A DNA stretch of 64,000 nucleotides from assembly GCA_022641835.1 (NCBI GenBank), contig CP048717.1, forward strand, positions 1,178,001 to 1,242,000, read 5' to 3'. The notes beneath the pieces are model-generated. The model made no database searches, was not told the origin of the DNA, and worked only from the letters and a program-made list of their open reading frames with translations. Of this stretch, positions 1-10,889 are shown in pieces. Source of the DNA: Petasospora fabianii. Lineage: Eukaryota; Ascomycota; Saccharomycetes; Phaffomycetales; Wickerhamomycetaceae. Position numbers and translations under genes: made by a program. The number at the start of each line of letters is the position of its first letter. The stretch's first letter is position 1.

Positions 1-1041
1 ATCAGAGTCCAACGCCTTCAGCAGAACACACTGTTTGTCACTAATTTCCCTCCAACCTTCACCAAAGATGATCTCAACCAACTTTTTACACCAGTTGGCC
101 CAGTTGCTGCCATACGTCTTCCATCCCTCAAGTTCAACACTCAACGTCGTTTTGCCTATGTGGAGTATCTTGACTCTTCCAATGCACAAGCTGCAGTAGG
201 TCTCTTGAACGGTAAGGATGTCGATGGTTTCTTCCTCTCCGTCCAGATCTCAGATCCAACATCTAAGCAAAATAGATCAGGAGCGGCGGAGGAAGGTCGT
301 GAGCTATACATCAAAAAGCTCGATTTCTTCAAAGTCACAACCAATAAGGTCAAACTGTTATTTGAGAAGTATGGTACCGTTGAAAGCGTTCATTTACCGC
401 TCAGTAACAGAAATCGTGCCTTGAACAAGAAGCATGATGGTTATGGATTCGTTGTTTTCAAGACAGCCGAAGAGGCACAAGCTGCTGTACAGGGACTCAA
501 TATGGCTACTCTCGAGGGACGTGCCATTGAGGTTTCCATAGCGGAGAAGAAATCGTTGAGAGCCAAAAAGGAGGAGAGTAGAGCCTTGAAGGATTACTCC
601 AACTCTGAGAATGCCATTGCGGTGGTTGATCTTCCTGATACTGTCAGCAGGGCACAGTTGGAAGAGTTCTTCAGTACTGTTGGTGAAGTTGAGGATGTTG
701 TCTTGGAGCCGAAGGTATCAGGAGCTATTATTGTCTTTAAGGACAGTAACGCTGCCGGTTCTGCTTCTCTCAAGATGGAAGGTGCGACTCTAGGGGACTA
801 CAAGGTCAGAATTACAACAGTCAAGAACATGAGATTGGCCGGTGCTCCAATCAAGAAGACCCATAATGGTGCTGCTCCAATGATTCCTTCGAACCTGCGC
901 AGACGTCAGCTCCAGGCTCCTACCCATATGACTAAAACACATCCAGCAGCAACATCACCTGCTCAGACTACAACGGATGCCGAGACGAAACCACCACGCT
1001 CTAATGCTGACTTCCGAGCCATGTTGTTTGGTAAAAAGTAA
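1..1041 (+). CDS. PRP24: Prp24 (U6 snRNP recycling factor), 5' partial
   Basis: The reading frame is open from base 1, so the N terminus lies outside the window. Three RRM domains are visible: one near the start (RNP-like NTLFVTNFPP and RRFAYVEYLD), a second (RELYIKKLDF ... YGFVVFKTAEEA) and a third, more divergent one (AIAVVDLPD ... GAIIVFKD). They would correspond to RRM2-4 of the four in yeast Prp24. The last residues, SNADFRAMLFGKK, match the C-terminal Lsm-binding motif of the Prp24/SART3 family (SNDDFRKMFL in S. cerevisiae). Prp24 anneals U4 and U6 snRNA during snRNP recycling in the nucleus. The gene is convergent with NUP188, 116 bp away. PPA2 and RSN1, its S. cerevisiae neighbours, lie within 13 kb. 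Identity rests on the RRM architecture plus this tail. Confidence 0.88.
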   Translation: MRVQRLQQNTLFVTNFPPTFTKDDLNQLFTPVGPVAAIRLPSLKFNTQRRFAYVEYLDSSNAQAAVGLLNGKDVDGFFLSVQISDPTSKQNRSGAAEEGRELYIKKLDFFKVTTNKVKLLFEKYGTVESVHLPLSNRNRALNKKHDGYGFVVFKTAEEAQAAVQGLNMATLEGRAIEVSIAEKKSLRAKKEESRALKDYSNSENAIAVVDLPDTVSRAQLEEFFSTVGEVEDVVLEPKVSGAIIVFKDSNAAGSASLKMEGATLGDYKVRITTVKNMRLAGAPIKKTHNGAAPMIPSNLRRRQLQAPTHMTKTHPAATSPAQTTTDAETKPPRSNADFRAMLFGKK

Positions 1042-1157
1042 GTTAGCAGTTATGGATAAGCGTTCTTGTATTCATTATTAAAATTACCAGAACCACCAGC
1101 AAATACGTAAGTTGTAGTAGTCAGTGATCATTCATTGTATTAGTTTGTAGCCAAACA

Positions 1158-4100
1158 TCACTCTGAAAGAGTCTCTTTGAGCTCACCAATCTGAGCCACC
1201 AACTGCTCAACCAATGGTGTCCTTATCTTATCTTCGCCTTCGAATAATCTCTGTTCCTCATGAGTAGTTGGTATGACCCTCGAAGTCAAGTACTTTGGAT
1301 GAGCAAGGAAATGATTGAAGGAGCCGATGAGCGCCTTTCTTCCTGATGACGTATCCAAGCCTGGAACAATCTCAAGTGCATTCTGTGACATACCAGGAGA
1401 TGATTGAATGTACTCAAGGTAGAGTGACTGCATAGCCTTCTGGATAATGATGATCTGTTCGGTCTCCTGGAGAGCTGCAGTGGTGATGGCAACGGAATCC
1501 TGAGACCAGCTGTGAATTGTTGATGAGAACTGCTTGGAGAAGTAGCTGACAAATGCGCTTATCTCAGAGAGGAGTCTCACACCGAATTTACTCAAAAGAA
1601 TCAAGATGATAGCGAGAAGCCCATTGGTCCATATGCTGTGCAGCTTTGGGTTTGTCTGTACAAAGACGCCACCTTCCTGGATCGTCAAAGAGATTGGACT
1701 TTGAATGAGTGTCGAGAACAAGCCGGAAGAAATGAGCTGTTCAGCAACAAGGTCAACGGAGATCAATTCAACCATGTATGTGAGGGAGAGATCGGCAAAA
1801 ACAACATCATCGTTAACCTTCAAATTGTGGGAGTTGGAATACACATTCAAGAGTGACTTTAAAGTATCAAAGTCAACAAGAATAGTTGAAAGTCTCGATG
1901 TAAAACTGGTTGGTGGCTTGCAAGCAATCAATGCCTTGAACAAGGACACAATTAGGAGGATGTCCTCGATTCTCCCACCAACCTCGCCAACATTGACATT
2001 AGTCTGAACAATGTCAAATAGAAGTGTAGAGCCCTTAGCAATAACAATCTCAAAGAACTCAAGCAACTCAGAAGTAAGATCCTCGATGATAGCAGTGTTA
2101 CCATTGGAGTCGGCCAAACATCTAAAGATGATTCTCATCAGCGGTCTGTATACATGGGAGGCATTGGCAGAGAGACTGCTCAGGAAGTCAACATCAATAG
2201 AAGTAATCAATTGTAATGACAGATCCAAGATCTCCTTGACATCATCATTCTCCAGAGACTTTTGGGTGGATGCAGATTGGAGTAAGAAGAAGGCCAGCTC
2301 AACGCGAGCTCTGTAAACCTCACTGAACATCTCAATGGAAGTGCCTTCTTTAATATTGGCCTCCAACAACTTCTTGACAATCTTGATGAACGACGGTTGG
2401 ACGTTGACTTTCTTGACATAGGCGGTCAATAACGCACCCCACGACTTGGCAGCACTGATCTGAGCAGACACCAACTGCAAGTTCACGCTTGCTGCAATGA
2501 CTTCTGATCTGTAGCCAGGGGTTAACTCAGAACCACTCCAGTAGGGGTCATTGGCAAGAATACCATCCAACAATCTCAAGTCGTAGACAGCACCTTCACC
2601 ATATCTGTTTGTGATAGCAAGTGGAGCACGGATAAACTGCTTCAGTTTGAGCTTTGGCCACTTGTCCTCAAAGTTTCTGTTAAGGTTGTTGTGAAGAGAG
2701 GAACGGTATGCAAATGGTTCATAGAATGGTTTAATCAAGTTCATGATGTCATCAGAGCTCAAAAGATCAATGATTGGCTGGCTCGAGGATCCCTCCTTCT
2801 TTGATGGGAAGATGATGAGAGCACAAATTTCGGCAAGTCTAGCGTTAAACTTATACTTGTATGAAGTTTGAATCACATCGGCGGGATCATTTGAAGTGAT
2901 GGCCTCAGGTTTAGAGTTCTTCAACTCCTTGACAAGTGTCTTGACAAATTCGATCTCATCTTTCTCTTCATGTCTTCTAGATGACCAGGAGTTGAATGCG
3001 AACGCAAGAGCATCAACAAGATGTATACTCAGCCAGTTTGGATAGTAGTCCATGTTCTTGACATCGCCCTTCAGGACCTTCAGGAGGGATGGCTGGTCAG
3101 TCTTAGTGTCTCTAATATCACGACCGTTAAGGAATATCATCGACAGCCCCTTCTGGTTGCCTTCAATAACAGCAGAGAAGAATGAGAAAAGAGACTTCTT
3201 AACAGTAAAATCATCGTGGACAATCTTCAAGTCTCTCGAAATCGACGAAATGAGAACATTGGTGTAGTAGTCACTCAAGTGGGAGAGCAGAGATGGAGAG
3301 CCACTAGGCCATGATCCACTGACAAGCTGTGTGAGTAATTGGAGCACATCAGATCTCATTGACGAAACCTTGGCGTAGATCATGATGAGTTGTGGGGACT
3401 TGACGAACAAGGACTCCTCAAGTGTTGATGGAGGCTCGCCAATGGCAGATCTGATGGATACAATAAGCTTAGAGAACTGTATCGAACTTCTGGCAAACTG
3501 TGTGAAAGCGAAGCCAAGACGTGTAGAGGTCTCAAAGACCGTTGGACTGGAAGACATGGCATCAATAGCGGCAAGAATAGGGGCAACGACCCTGACATCT
3601 GGTAAGGAGACTGTGAATGATGTAACGACTCTCTTGGCCGAGCTGGCTAGGACACTCGTGATCTTCTGGTTCAGAGCAGACTCCGGATCAACAGCATAGA
3701 CACCATACAACATCTTCGTGAAGGCACCAAGGATCAACGTAGCAATTTCAAACTTCTGATGTGGCTGCATGTAAGACCAGTACATGAAGCTCTCAAAGAC
3801 TTGAGCCGCGTAGTTTGTGAATTTAGGAATGACCTCTGCTTTCTGGGAATAGAGCTCTTCAGGACTGGAAAGACAATCAACAACCAAAGCATTAAACAGT
3901 TCAAGAGAAGCAATGGTAAAGTCGTAAGTACCATTGACAGTCTCCACGCCTCCTAAGATTGTAGCGATAAGGCCACCTCTTCCAGCATGTTCAAGCAAAT
4001 CTGAGCGAACGAGATGCGACCAGACGATTTGTGGGTATGAGTGAACCAAGGAAATAAGCAGCTCAACCAAGTGTGTTAAAGTTGGAACATTTCTGTAATG

Positions 4101-5946
4101 GAGAGACTGCTCAAACATCTTCAATAAGACATCAAGAATGTCAGAGTCATCCAAAAAGGCGGACAATCCTTCAAGAATCTCGGATGTGGTGTCAATATCG
4201 GAGGCATAAAGCGTTCTCGTGATAAGCTCCAAGATGGTCAACAACAAGTCCTGATTCTCCGGATCCATCCCAATATTCTGGACCATACGCCCAAGCAATG
4301 ACCAGCCGTTATATGAGTGCTGGAAGATAACAGCATCTGTATTTTGGTCGCCTGTTGGTAGGAGCTTACCCTTCGTCTGAGGTGGAAGAAGCATCAGCAC
4401 ATCAGGGTTTTGTTCAAGAGGTGGTTTCACGAGAAGGCCATCAGTCAACGTGATTGTGTCAAGCTCGGTGTCAATTTCATAGTCCATGCTGCTGTTGGGC
4501 AGGATCGACATATAGGTAGACATATTTGAGAGTTCATTGTGTGCATAGGCACCGTTGATGCTCAGCAGACGAAGGTATGGCGTGGTAACCTCTGGGAACT
4601 TGGCCTTGGTGAGGTATAAAAGTTTTTCAGTGTTTGGATTCGTAAAGAACTTTTCGATGAATGAGTTTGGAGCATCTTTGAGCACATGATAGTAAGTCTT
4701 GGATGTGTTGTCTGTGAGCTGGATCAATGGGACTGTACAGATGAGGAAAGAAGCCAGAATCGCAGAGTAAAGCGAGTCATAAGAGAGAATCTTGTGAGTC
4801 TTATCAATCATCTCAAACACTTCAAGGCCCACAGCATTGCTGGCAGCAATCTTTGAAAGTTGGTCAGTGTCCTCATTGGCTGTGAATGCCTTGGATAAGA
4901 CTTCTTCCGGGAGAGCGTAGAGGATAACACTCCAAGCATACAGCACGATGGCGTTTTGTGATGAGTTAAAGATGATGTCATGAATGGCCCTGATAGCGTT
5001 CGGTTGAGAGGCAAATGGTGCTGATGGGTCCAATATATCATCCTTGGTATTCAGTCCAAATGACAAGAGTGATACAATGGATGTGAGTGCTTCGATCTCT
5101 TCATAAGCATCCTTCTCCAAAGTGTCTTTTAAGACGTGGAAAAATTCGAACTTTGATAGAAGCTGGAACCACTGCACAACGTTGGAGTCTGTGGTGGAAA
5201 CTTTGAGCAAGATCGTTACTAGAGTCTTCAAAACCTCAATGATGGTGTTTGATAGCTCCTTGTTGATTAGCTCTTTGTGAAGTTGAGTGTCATTGATCTT
5301 GTGAAGTTCGGTGATGATGGACTCCAGAAATGTGATCATCTTGTTGATATAAAGAGCGTCTTCGAGAATATCCTTCGAGTATTTGTTCTCAATGACAGCA
5401 ATGGATTCATGATTCAACAAAAACCTTGTCAATTGAAGTATTGTGCGTCTTTCCTTCAATACGGCGAATGTGTACATCTGATGGGTCTCCTCTTTGGACA
5501 TGTGTGGGTCCTTCTTAGTTTTCTTTTCAGATGAGAGCTTCTCCTCAGGGACACGTGCTTCAGCCTCACACAGAACACGAAGTGTTTCTGTGGCACTGAT
5601 GTTTAATGATTCGGATATTTCATCAGCTGCACTTTTGATAGCTTTTATGACCTTGTACTGAGATCCACGGATCGTAAAGTTGTCTCCAGAAGGGGAGGTA
5701 TCTCCCGCTTTCCTTTGAAATATCAGTGGGTTTGTAAGCACATCGATATTATCCGAGAGAAATTTATCAAGAGACTGAAGCCTCTCCGAGTCTTCGGGCA
5801 CTTTGAGGACATTAAATGCAAGATCAAATGTCCTTGATGTGATGTTAGTAGTCGTTTCGGGAGGGCAAAGTAATTTCTCGTTTAGGAACGCACCATTGAT
5901 CGGACGACTTGGTCCCGGTAAGACTAGTCGATGCACTGATGGTCAT
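1158..5946 (-). CDS. NUP188: Nucleoporin Nup188, two exons
   Basis: Large inner-ring scaffold nucleoporin of the nuclear pore complex, made of alpha-helical repeats. The long frame shows family landmarks all along it: LLVKPPLEQ near the middle, KLHSIWTNGLLAI and HPKYLTSRVIPTTHEEQ close to the C terminus, all close to S. cerevisiae Nup188. The long frame has no ATG of its own before about residue 140; it opens with GTG just after a stop. A two-exon model solves this: exon 1 is 5946-5894 (MTISASTSLTGTKSSDQ plus two bases), the intron is 5893-5833 (GTGCGT donor, TACTAAC branch, CAAG acceptor, 61 nt) and exon 2 is 5832-1158. The joint is in frame and gives 1575 residues, near the usual ~1650. Identity is very secure; the first exon is inferred from splice signals only. 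Confidence 0.93.
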
Positions 5947-6181
5947 GGTGTATGACAACAGTGTCTGACAAGTGAATTGGTCCTTAAATGTTAATAAAAA
6001 GCTTTAAATCTCAATACTCTGTTATGTTTGTTTACGTTTTTTCGAAGAATTTTGCCAGGCGAATTCCGAGGGGATGGGGGCGGTCGGAAGTCACGTGCTT
6101 ATAGTATTTCCTCTACATTACAAAGTCTTCAATTCATTAAATTCATTCCCTATTTATATATGATTTATGTCTGAGGGTCAT

Positions 6182-7102
6182 CTAGACAAAATAAGACTTA
6201 TCAACAGAGCTTGGAATCTGTGCATCTGGAAGTGCCGAGCCCTGAACGATCTCGGAAAGTGGTTGAGGAGCATGTCCTGGGGTACCTGTGAGTGTAGCGT
6301 TTTGAAGCAAAGGCATCTTGTCAAGCTCAGCATTGCCCTTAATGAGCTTATCCCATGACTTGTGAGACTCTTGGATCACTTCAACTGCCTTTTCGGAGTT
6401 CAAGAACTTACCGTTGAATCCAAATTCGTTGGTTGGCTTCCCATCTGGCACCTTGTAGTCTCTAAACCACTTGAAAGTTCCCTCTAGAAGACCAGGACAC
6501 TTCTCCTTGACATCATCGATATCGTTCAGCTCACTTGCAAGCTCATCCTCGGTGTTGATAGCAATCACCTTCCAGTCAAGTTCTCCGTCGTCAATCAATG
6601 CGAGACAGCCTAGGACCTTAACCTCAAAGAGGTCACCTAGGTTGGCCACCTTGGATCCGATTTCACAGACATCAATTGGGTCATTGTCGCCTTTGAAGCC
6701 TGTGTCCTTATCCGTAACGGTAGGGTCATCCCATGTCTGTGGGATTGCTCCGTAGTTGTGCATGTATCCTTTGTAGGGGAAGATGTTTTTGACGAATCTA
6801 AGTTTGCCCTTCTTAGTGTCCTGAGTTATTGGGTTGAATGGAATATCCTTGTTGATCTCAAACTTTGCGTTGGACCAACGAGGAATCTCTATGAGTACAT
6901 TGACGGTCTTCTTCTCCGGGTTCAAGTTAATCGGGATATCATGGAAATAGGAGCCGATCTCTCCGTTTGGAAGTTTGCAATAAGCCTTGAAGTCGTTGGT
7001 GTACTTGGCCCCACTCTGGACAGTGGAGTAGTTCTGTTTTGAGAGCTGGCGACTCAGAAGAGACAGACGCTGTTCTGCCATTCTCTTGCACGTTGAAAAC
7101 AT
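6182..7102 (-). CDS. PPA2: Mitochondrial inorganic pyrophosphatase Ppa2
   Basis: Family I soluble inorganic pyrophosphatase, 306 aa, hydrolysing pyrophosphate to two phosphates. The metal-binding signature GDNDPIDV is at about residues 138-145, and the FPYKGYMHNYGAIPQTW block precedes it. The first ~27 residues are rich in Arg, Lys, Ser and Leu with no acidic cluster, as in a mitochondrial presequence. The following STVQSGAKYT matches the start of the mature region of S. cerevisiae Ppa2 (STIQQGSKYT) better than cytosolic Ipp1. It is divergent from the IKS1-like kinase with a 474-bp shared upstream region. Confidence 0.93.
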   Translation of the reverse strand: MFSTCKRMAEQRLSLLSRQLSKQNYSTVQSGAKYTNDFKAYCKLPNGEIGSYFHDIPINLNPEKKTVNVLIEIPRWSNAKFEINKDIPFNPITQDTKKGKLRFVKNIFPYKGYMHNYGAIPQTWDDPTVTDKDTGFKGDNDPIDVCEIGSKVANLGDLFEVKVLGCLALIDDGELDWKVIAINTEDELASELNDIDDVKEKCPGLLEGTFKWFRDYKVPDGKPTNEFGFNGKFLNSEKAVEVIQESHKSWDKLIKGNAELDKMPLLQNATLTGTPGHAPQPLSEIVQGSALPDAQIPSSVDKSYFV

Positions 7103-7576
7103 CTCGAAGAAGGAAGAATGGAGCAGATGAGAGGAGATTTTAACACCAGTGACATAGATGTGGAGAAATTAGAGAGGAGGGCAGCTTGAGCTTGAACCGA
7201 GGATGCGCGCATTTCCGAGAACGTTGAGGGACGAATAGCGAGGACCTGGCTTCAGGGGAAGCTAGGTACATATGAATAAGTTCATCGAGGTAAACGTACA
7301 AAAACTATACCATAGATATACCAAAAAAAAAAAAAAATGAAGCAAACTAGACACCTAGACAAAGATCAGGGTAGTTAATGGAAAGCTTCTTAGTGCCACA
7401 GACTACGCGGACGACGCGTATGTTCTAGAACGCTCATAGAAAAATGGGTATTACCGCTTTTGGACGTTTTCTAGAATTTCCCCATCTTTTGTAGATATAT
7501 AGGACAGCTCTTCAACAATGGACAACATTTCAATTCACCAACCTATGTACACAAAGATTTTTCACAGATTTTCCCC
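7103..7576. promoter_or_regulatory. PPA2 / IKS1-like divergent upstream region with two heat-shock-type half palindromes
   Basis: Non-coding. Two exact TTCTAGAA palindromes (inverted nGAAn pentamers, the core of heat-shock elements) lie at 7423-7430 and 7469-7476, about 100-150 bp before the kinase ATG. Neither has a perfect third unit. There is also an A-tract at 7323-7337. No short ORF here looks like a gene. Confidence 0.4.
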
Positions 7577-9187
7577 ATGAGTTTAGTTGTATTCAATGGC
7601 TTGAAACCCCCGGAGACTCCACCGGGAGAACAGATCTACTCCGTCGTGCTGAACAACATCAACACGCTTGTGATTCATAACCAGGAGACTAACGAGGTGT
7701 CACTGGCATCTCCGTCCGATTATCCATTTGATCTCAATGATCCGGAGTTTAAGAGACTAACATGTCCTCACTGTGGTGCCAGATTTGACGAGGCGCGTCG
7801 CTCGGGCTCACCAAGACGGCGAAACAGCTCCACAACGACCATTGCATTGGCAGACTCGCAGTCACCCATGGGAGATGATGGCGAGGCGATGAGCCATGGG
7901 AACTACTTTAGGCTCCTCGAAGACACTTTCCGGCTCCCTGATACCCTTTTCACACAGGGATACTTTGATAAGTTCTTCAAGGAGATCGAGATGGTTGGGC
8001 GTGGATCCAGAGGGTCTGTATACAAAGTTGAACATATCCTTAATGGCGTATCGTTGGGTACGTTTGCATTAAAAAAGATCACAATTGGGCAGGACCCTTT
8101 GTGGCTATCCAAGATATTGAAGGAAGTTCATATGCTAGTTAAGATCAGCTGTAATACGCACCATTTGGTGAACTATAATCACGTCTGGCTCGAGGTGGAC
8201 AGTATCAACGAGTTTGGCCCAAAAGTGCCCTGTGCGTTCATCCTCCAGCAGTACTGTTCAGGTGGGAATTTGGAGGACCTCGTCACGTCATTAAAAGATC
8301 CAAAGCTGAGTGTCAAGGAAATGAAGCGACTCAAGATCAGAAAATTGAAAGGTCGTTTGTTGAGCAACGAGGAGATTGTCATCATGTTCAAGAGCATCGT
8401 TAAGGGTGTCGCTGAACTCCACAAACATCATATTATCCACCGTGACTTAAAACCGTCAAATTGTCTCTTGAGTGCTAAATATAGTGATGAACACTTCTTC
8501 GAGCCGGACTTGGAGAAGATTCCAGATGTACTTATTGGTGATTTTGGTGAGAGTCAACTCGAGGGCGAAACTAGATCCGGTACAGGGGCTACGGGAACCT
8601 TGGAATACACAGCACCAGAGCTACTCGACGTTTATGAGAACATACAGCAATTTAATAAGAAAACAGATGTTTATTCGCTGGGTATGATCTTAATGTTCAT
8701 GTGCTTTGGTGGTGCGCCTTTCAAAAGCACTGATTTGAACGATCTGAAGAGGGAGATAATGGCCGACATCAAAATCGGCACCAGAGAGGGACTACACCCT
8801 GGACTCATTGAGATCATCAAAAATCTCACATCTCATACACCGAATGATCGTATGGATGCCGAGGAGATCTTGGAAAGACTCGCATGGATTGAAGAAGATC
8901 TTGATCCAGCTGTGAGCTTAGTTTCTAGTCGCTTGCCACTCACTCACAACGCAGAGTCTCCTCCTTTACCATTGCCTATCAACCGGAAACGTGGTCGGAT
9001 GATCCTGCTCTATAGTATTCAGTGCATTGTTGTTGTAGCCTGTGTGCTCATGAGAACCGATCTTAAGGGCTGGAGACAAATTTTGTCGTACGCATTGGTA
9101 TTCCTAAACGGTATGAGCCTTCAACATCCGCCACAGCTATCAATTACGGTCATCATTTGGATGATCTTATTCAGACTACTCGTCTAA
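7577..9187 (+). CDS. IKS1: Iks1-like serine/threonine protein kinase with C-terminal membrane segments
   Basis: 536-aa protein. N-terminal ~60 residues precede a CPHCGARF knuckle (63-70). The kinase domain runs from about 136 to 450: glycine loop GRGSRGSVYK (141-150), ALKK lysine (~166), HRDLKPSN (288-295), DFG (322-324) and APE (346-348). All catalytic residues are present, so it should be active. Two hydrophobic stretches at the C terminus (ILLYSIQCIVVVACVLM and ITVIIWMILFRLLV) suggest membrane anchoring. The N-terminal YSVVLNN ... CPxCG arrangement and the tail resemble S. cerevisiae Iks1, a kinase of poorly known role. It is shorter than Iks1 (667 aa). It is convergent with DUS1, 42 bp away. 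Confidence 0.8.
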   Translation: MSLVVFNGLKPPETPPGEQIYSVVLNNINTLVIHNQETNEVSLASPSDYPFDLNDPEFKRLTCPHCGARFDEARRSGSPRRRNSSTTTIALADSQSPMGDDGEAMSHGNYFRLLEDTFRLPDTLFTQGYFDKFFKEIEMVGRGSRGSVYKVEHILNGVSLGTFALKKITIGQDPLWLSKILKEVHMLVKISCNTHHLVNYNHVWLEVDSINEFGPKVPCAFILQQYCSGGNLEDLVTSLKDPKLSVKEMKRLKIRKLKGRLLSNEEIVIMFKSIVKGVAELHKHHIIHRDLKPSNCLLSAKYSDEHFFEPDLEKIPDVLIGDFGESQLEGETRSGTGATGTLEYTAPELLDVYENIQQFNKKTDVYSLGMILMFMCFGGAPFKSTDLNDLKREIMADIKIGTREGLHPGLIEIIKNLTSHTPNDRMDAEEILERLAWIEEDLDPAVSLVSSRLPLTHNAESPPLPLPINRKRGRMILLYSIQCIVVVACVLMRTDLKGWRQILSYALVFLNGMSLQHPPQLSITVIIWMILFRLLV

Positions 9188-9229
9188 CTCTAATAAAGGT
9201 CATTAAAGCATACATTACTTCTATCGTCT

Positions 9230-10441
9230 CTAAACGGACTTCTTGGTCTGATCCTTCCGGAGCTCATCCTCAGCACTTCTCTTCTTCTCATTCTCTTGCA
9301 ACTGCTCCGTAACACGTTTGTCTCCTGTAACACCGTTCACCGGTCTGAAGTATGGTTGACACCTCCAGTATGGAACAGTTCTATAAGCACCACCCCATGG
9401 TTGCTTCTCCCCCACTGTGATTACATCGAGCTCTTCGATGTCGTCCTTAGCATAGATCTCTGCAACTCGGTCCTCGACAGCCTTAACAATAGACTCAACG
9501 GCATCAAAGTTGTGCTTAGGTGACACTTTGGCCACCATCTCTCTGATATCCGTGTGTACAGGTAGGAATGGTCGAAGAATCTTGAACATGTGGGACTTCA
9601 TAGCGATCTTGGATGCATTTCCTGGACAATCCTTTACAATCTCGTAGTACTCTCTGAGAATCTTATCTACTCTTGGATGCTGCTCCTTCAATGGAGCAGT
9701 CTCATCAAGGAACACAGCTGGATTGAACAAGTTACCCTCGGCACTCATCACAGCATCGCAAGATACTTCGTTAAGACAACGTGTGATGTCCTCTGGGTAC
9801 AATATGTTACCATTGGCGAAGAACACCGTATCCTTCGGAAGGTTATCTCTGAGGTATCTCAAGATCTCCCAGTCGGCGAGACCTGTCTTCTGACCTTTCA
9901 TCTCCCTAGTTCTTCCGTGCACTGTCAGAAACTGTGCACCGGCATCCAACACCATCTTGGCATACTCAAGTGTCTTTTCCTTGTCCTCGTACACTCTGAT
10001 CTTGGCTGTGACTGGTACCTCGAGCTCGGTATGCAGCTTGTTGATCAGTTTATACACCAACGGCCAGTCATCCATCAGGAAGGCACCGTAGCCTCCTTTC
10101 TTCGCTATTCCCTGTGGACAACCAAAGTTGATGTCCACGGCATCACACTTTCCCACAACATGCTTTGCGGCCTGGAGAAGATAGTCTGGGTCGTTTGCGC
10201 AGAACTGCACCACGAGCGGTCTGTCCTGCTCACCACCATCAAGTTCGGACCACATATCCCTGCGATACTTCTCTTGAGTAGCGAAGAGACGGGCGTGCAT
10301 CATGGGAGTGTAACATAGAGTGGCCCCGTACTTCCTGGAGAGCATACGCCAGGCGAGTTCGGACTGGTCCACCATCGGAGCGACGATGCGCTGCGGTGAG
10401 TTAATCGATGCGAATAATTCACGGCCCTGAAGCTTAGTCAT
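9230..10441 (-). CDS. DUS1: tRNA-dihydrouridine(16/17) synthase Dus1
   Basis: FMN-dependent enzyme that reduces uridines 16 and 17 in the tRNA D loop; 403 aa from the ATG at 10441. The frame continues upstream but only to a TTG, and family alignment (MTKLQGRELF ... RIVAPMVDQSELAWR) supports this ATG. Visible motifs: VAPMVDQSELAW near residue 20, the catalytic cysteine in DINFGCPQGIAKKG (Cys108), TVHGRTREMKGQKTG and FANGNI (flavin phosphate site). The C terminus keeps the Dus1-specific SWGG/PWGGAYRTVPYWRCQPYFRPVNGVTGDKRV block. It probably acts in nucleus or cytoplasm, as in yeast. Confidence 0.95.
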   Translation of the reverse strand: MTKLQGRELFASINSPQRIVAPMVDQSELAWRMLSRKYGATLCYTPMMHARLFATQEKYRRDMWSELDGGEQDRPLVVQFCANDPDYLLQAAKHVVGKCDAVDINFGCPQGIAKKGGYGAFLMDDWPLVYKLINKLHTELEVPVTAKIRVYEDKEKTLEYAKMVLDAGAQFLTVHGRTREMKGQKTGLADWEILRYLRDNLPKDTVFFANGNILYPEDITRCLNEVSCDAVMSAEGNLFNPAVFLDETAPLKEQHPRVDKILREYYEIVKDCPGNASKIAMKSHMFKILRPFLPVHTDIREMVAKVSPKHNFDAVESIVKAVEDRVAEIYAKDDIEELDVITVGEKQPWGGAYRTVPYWRCQPYFRPVNGVTGDKRVTEQLQENEKKRSAEDELRKDQTKKSV

Positions 10442-10889
10442 TGTCTTTAGGCACGTTAGTGTGCGTGTCAGCTGTCTGAGAGTCAACGTGAAGGGTTGTT
10501 TGTGGAGGGGAAAATGACCTTAAAGGATGGTTCCGATGAGCTATGTTTCTTTTTTTTTTTTTTTTATTATTTATTTTTTTAACGGCGCCATCGGATTTCG
10601 GAGTTGTCCGGGGCCATTAGACATATCTCCGACTATGTAGTTATTCCTTTGAAGAGAAACTTCAGTCATTTCCTTAATTAGAGTCATATTAAAGCTACTC
10701 AAAACTTATAAAGAGAACTGCAGTTCGAGGACCAACAATCATACTTTGGCTGTTTGGGGCATGCAAGAAAGACAAACTAGCAAACGACTGAGAACCAATA
10801 TTAACAACATCAACAACAACATCCAGAATATTTATAGCACAATATTATAAGAGAAAGACAAACCAAATCAAAAGAAGCTCGCATCATGT
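10442..10889. other. DUS1 upstream / RSN1-like downstream spacer
   Basis: 448 bp without a gene. It holds a T-rich tract at about 10550-10580 and AT-rich sequence. It should carry the DUS1 promoter and the 3' end of the RSN1-like transcript. No further site could be supported. Confidence 0.5.

Noticed and set aside
5934-5936. GTG as NUP188 start codon
   Set aside because: GTG starts are not expected in yeast, and a clean two-exon model with an ATG is available.
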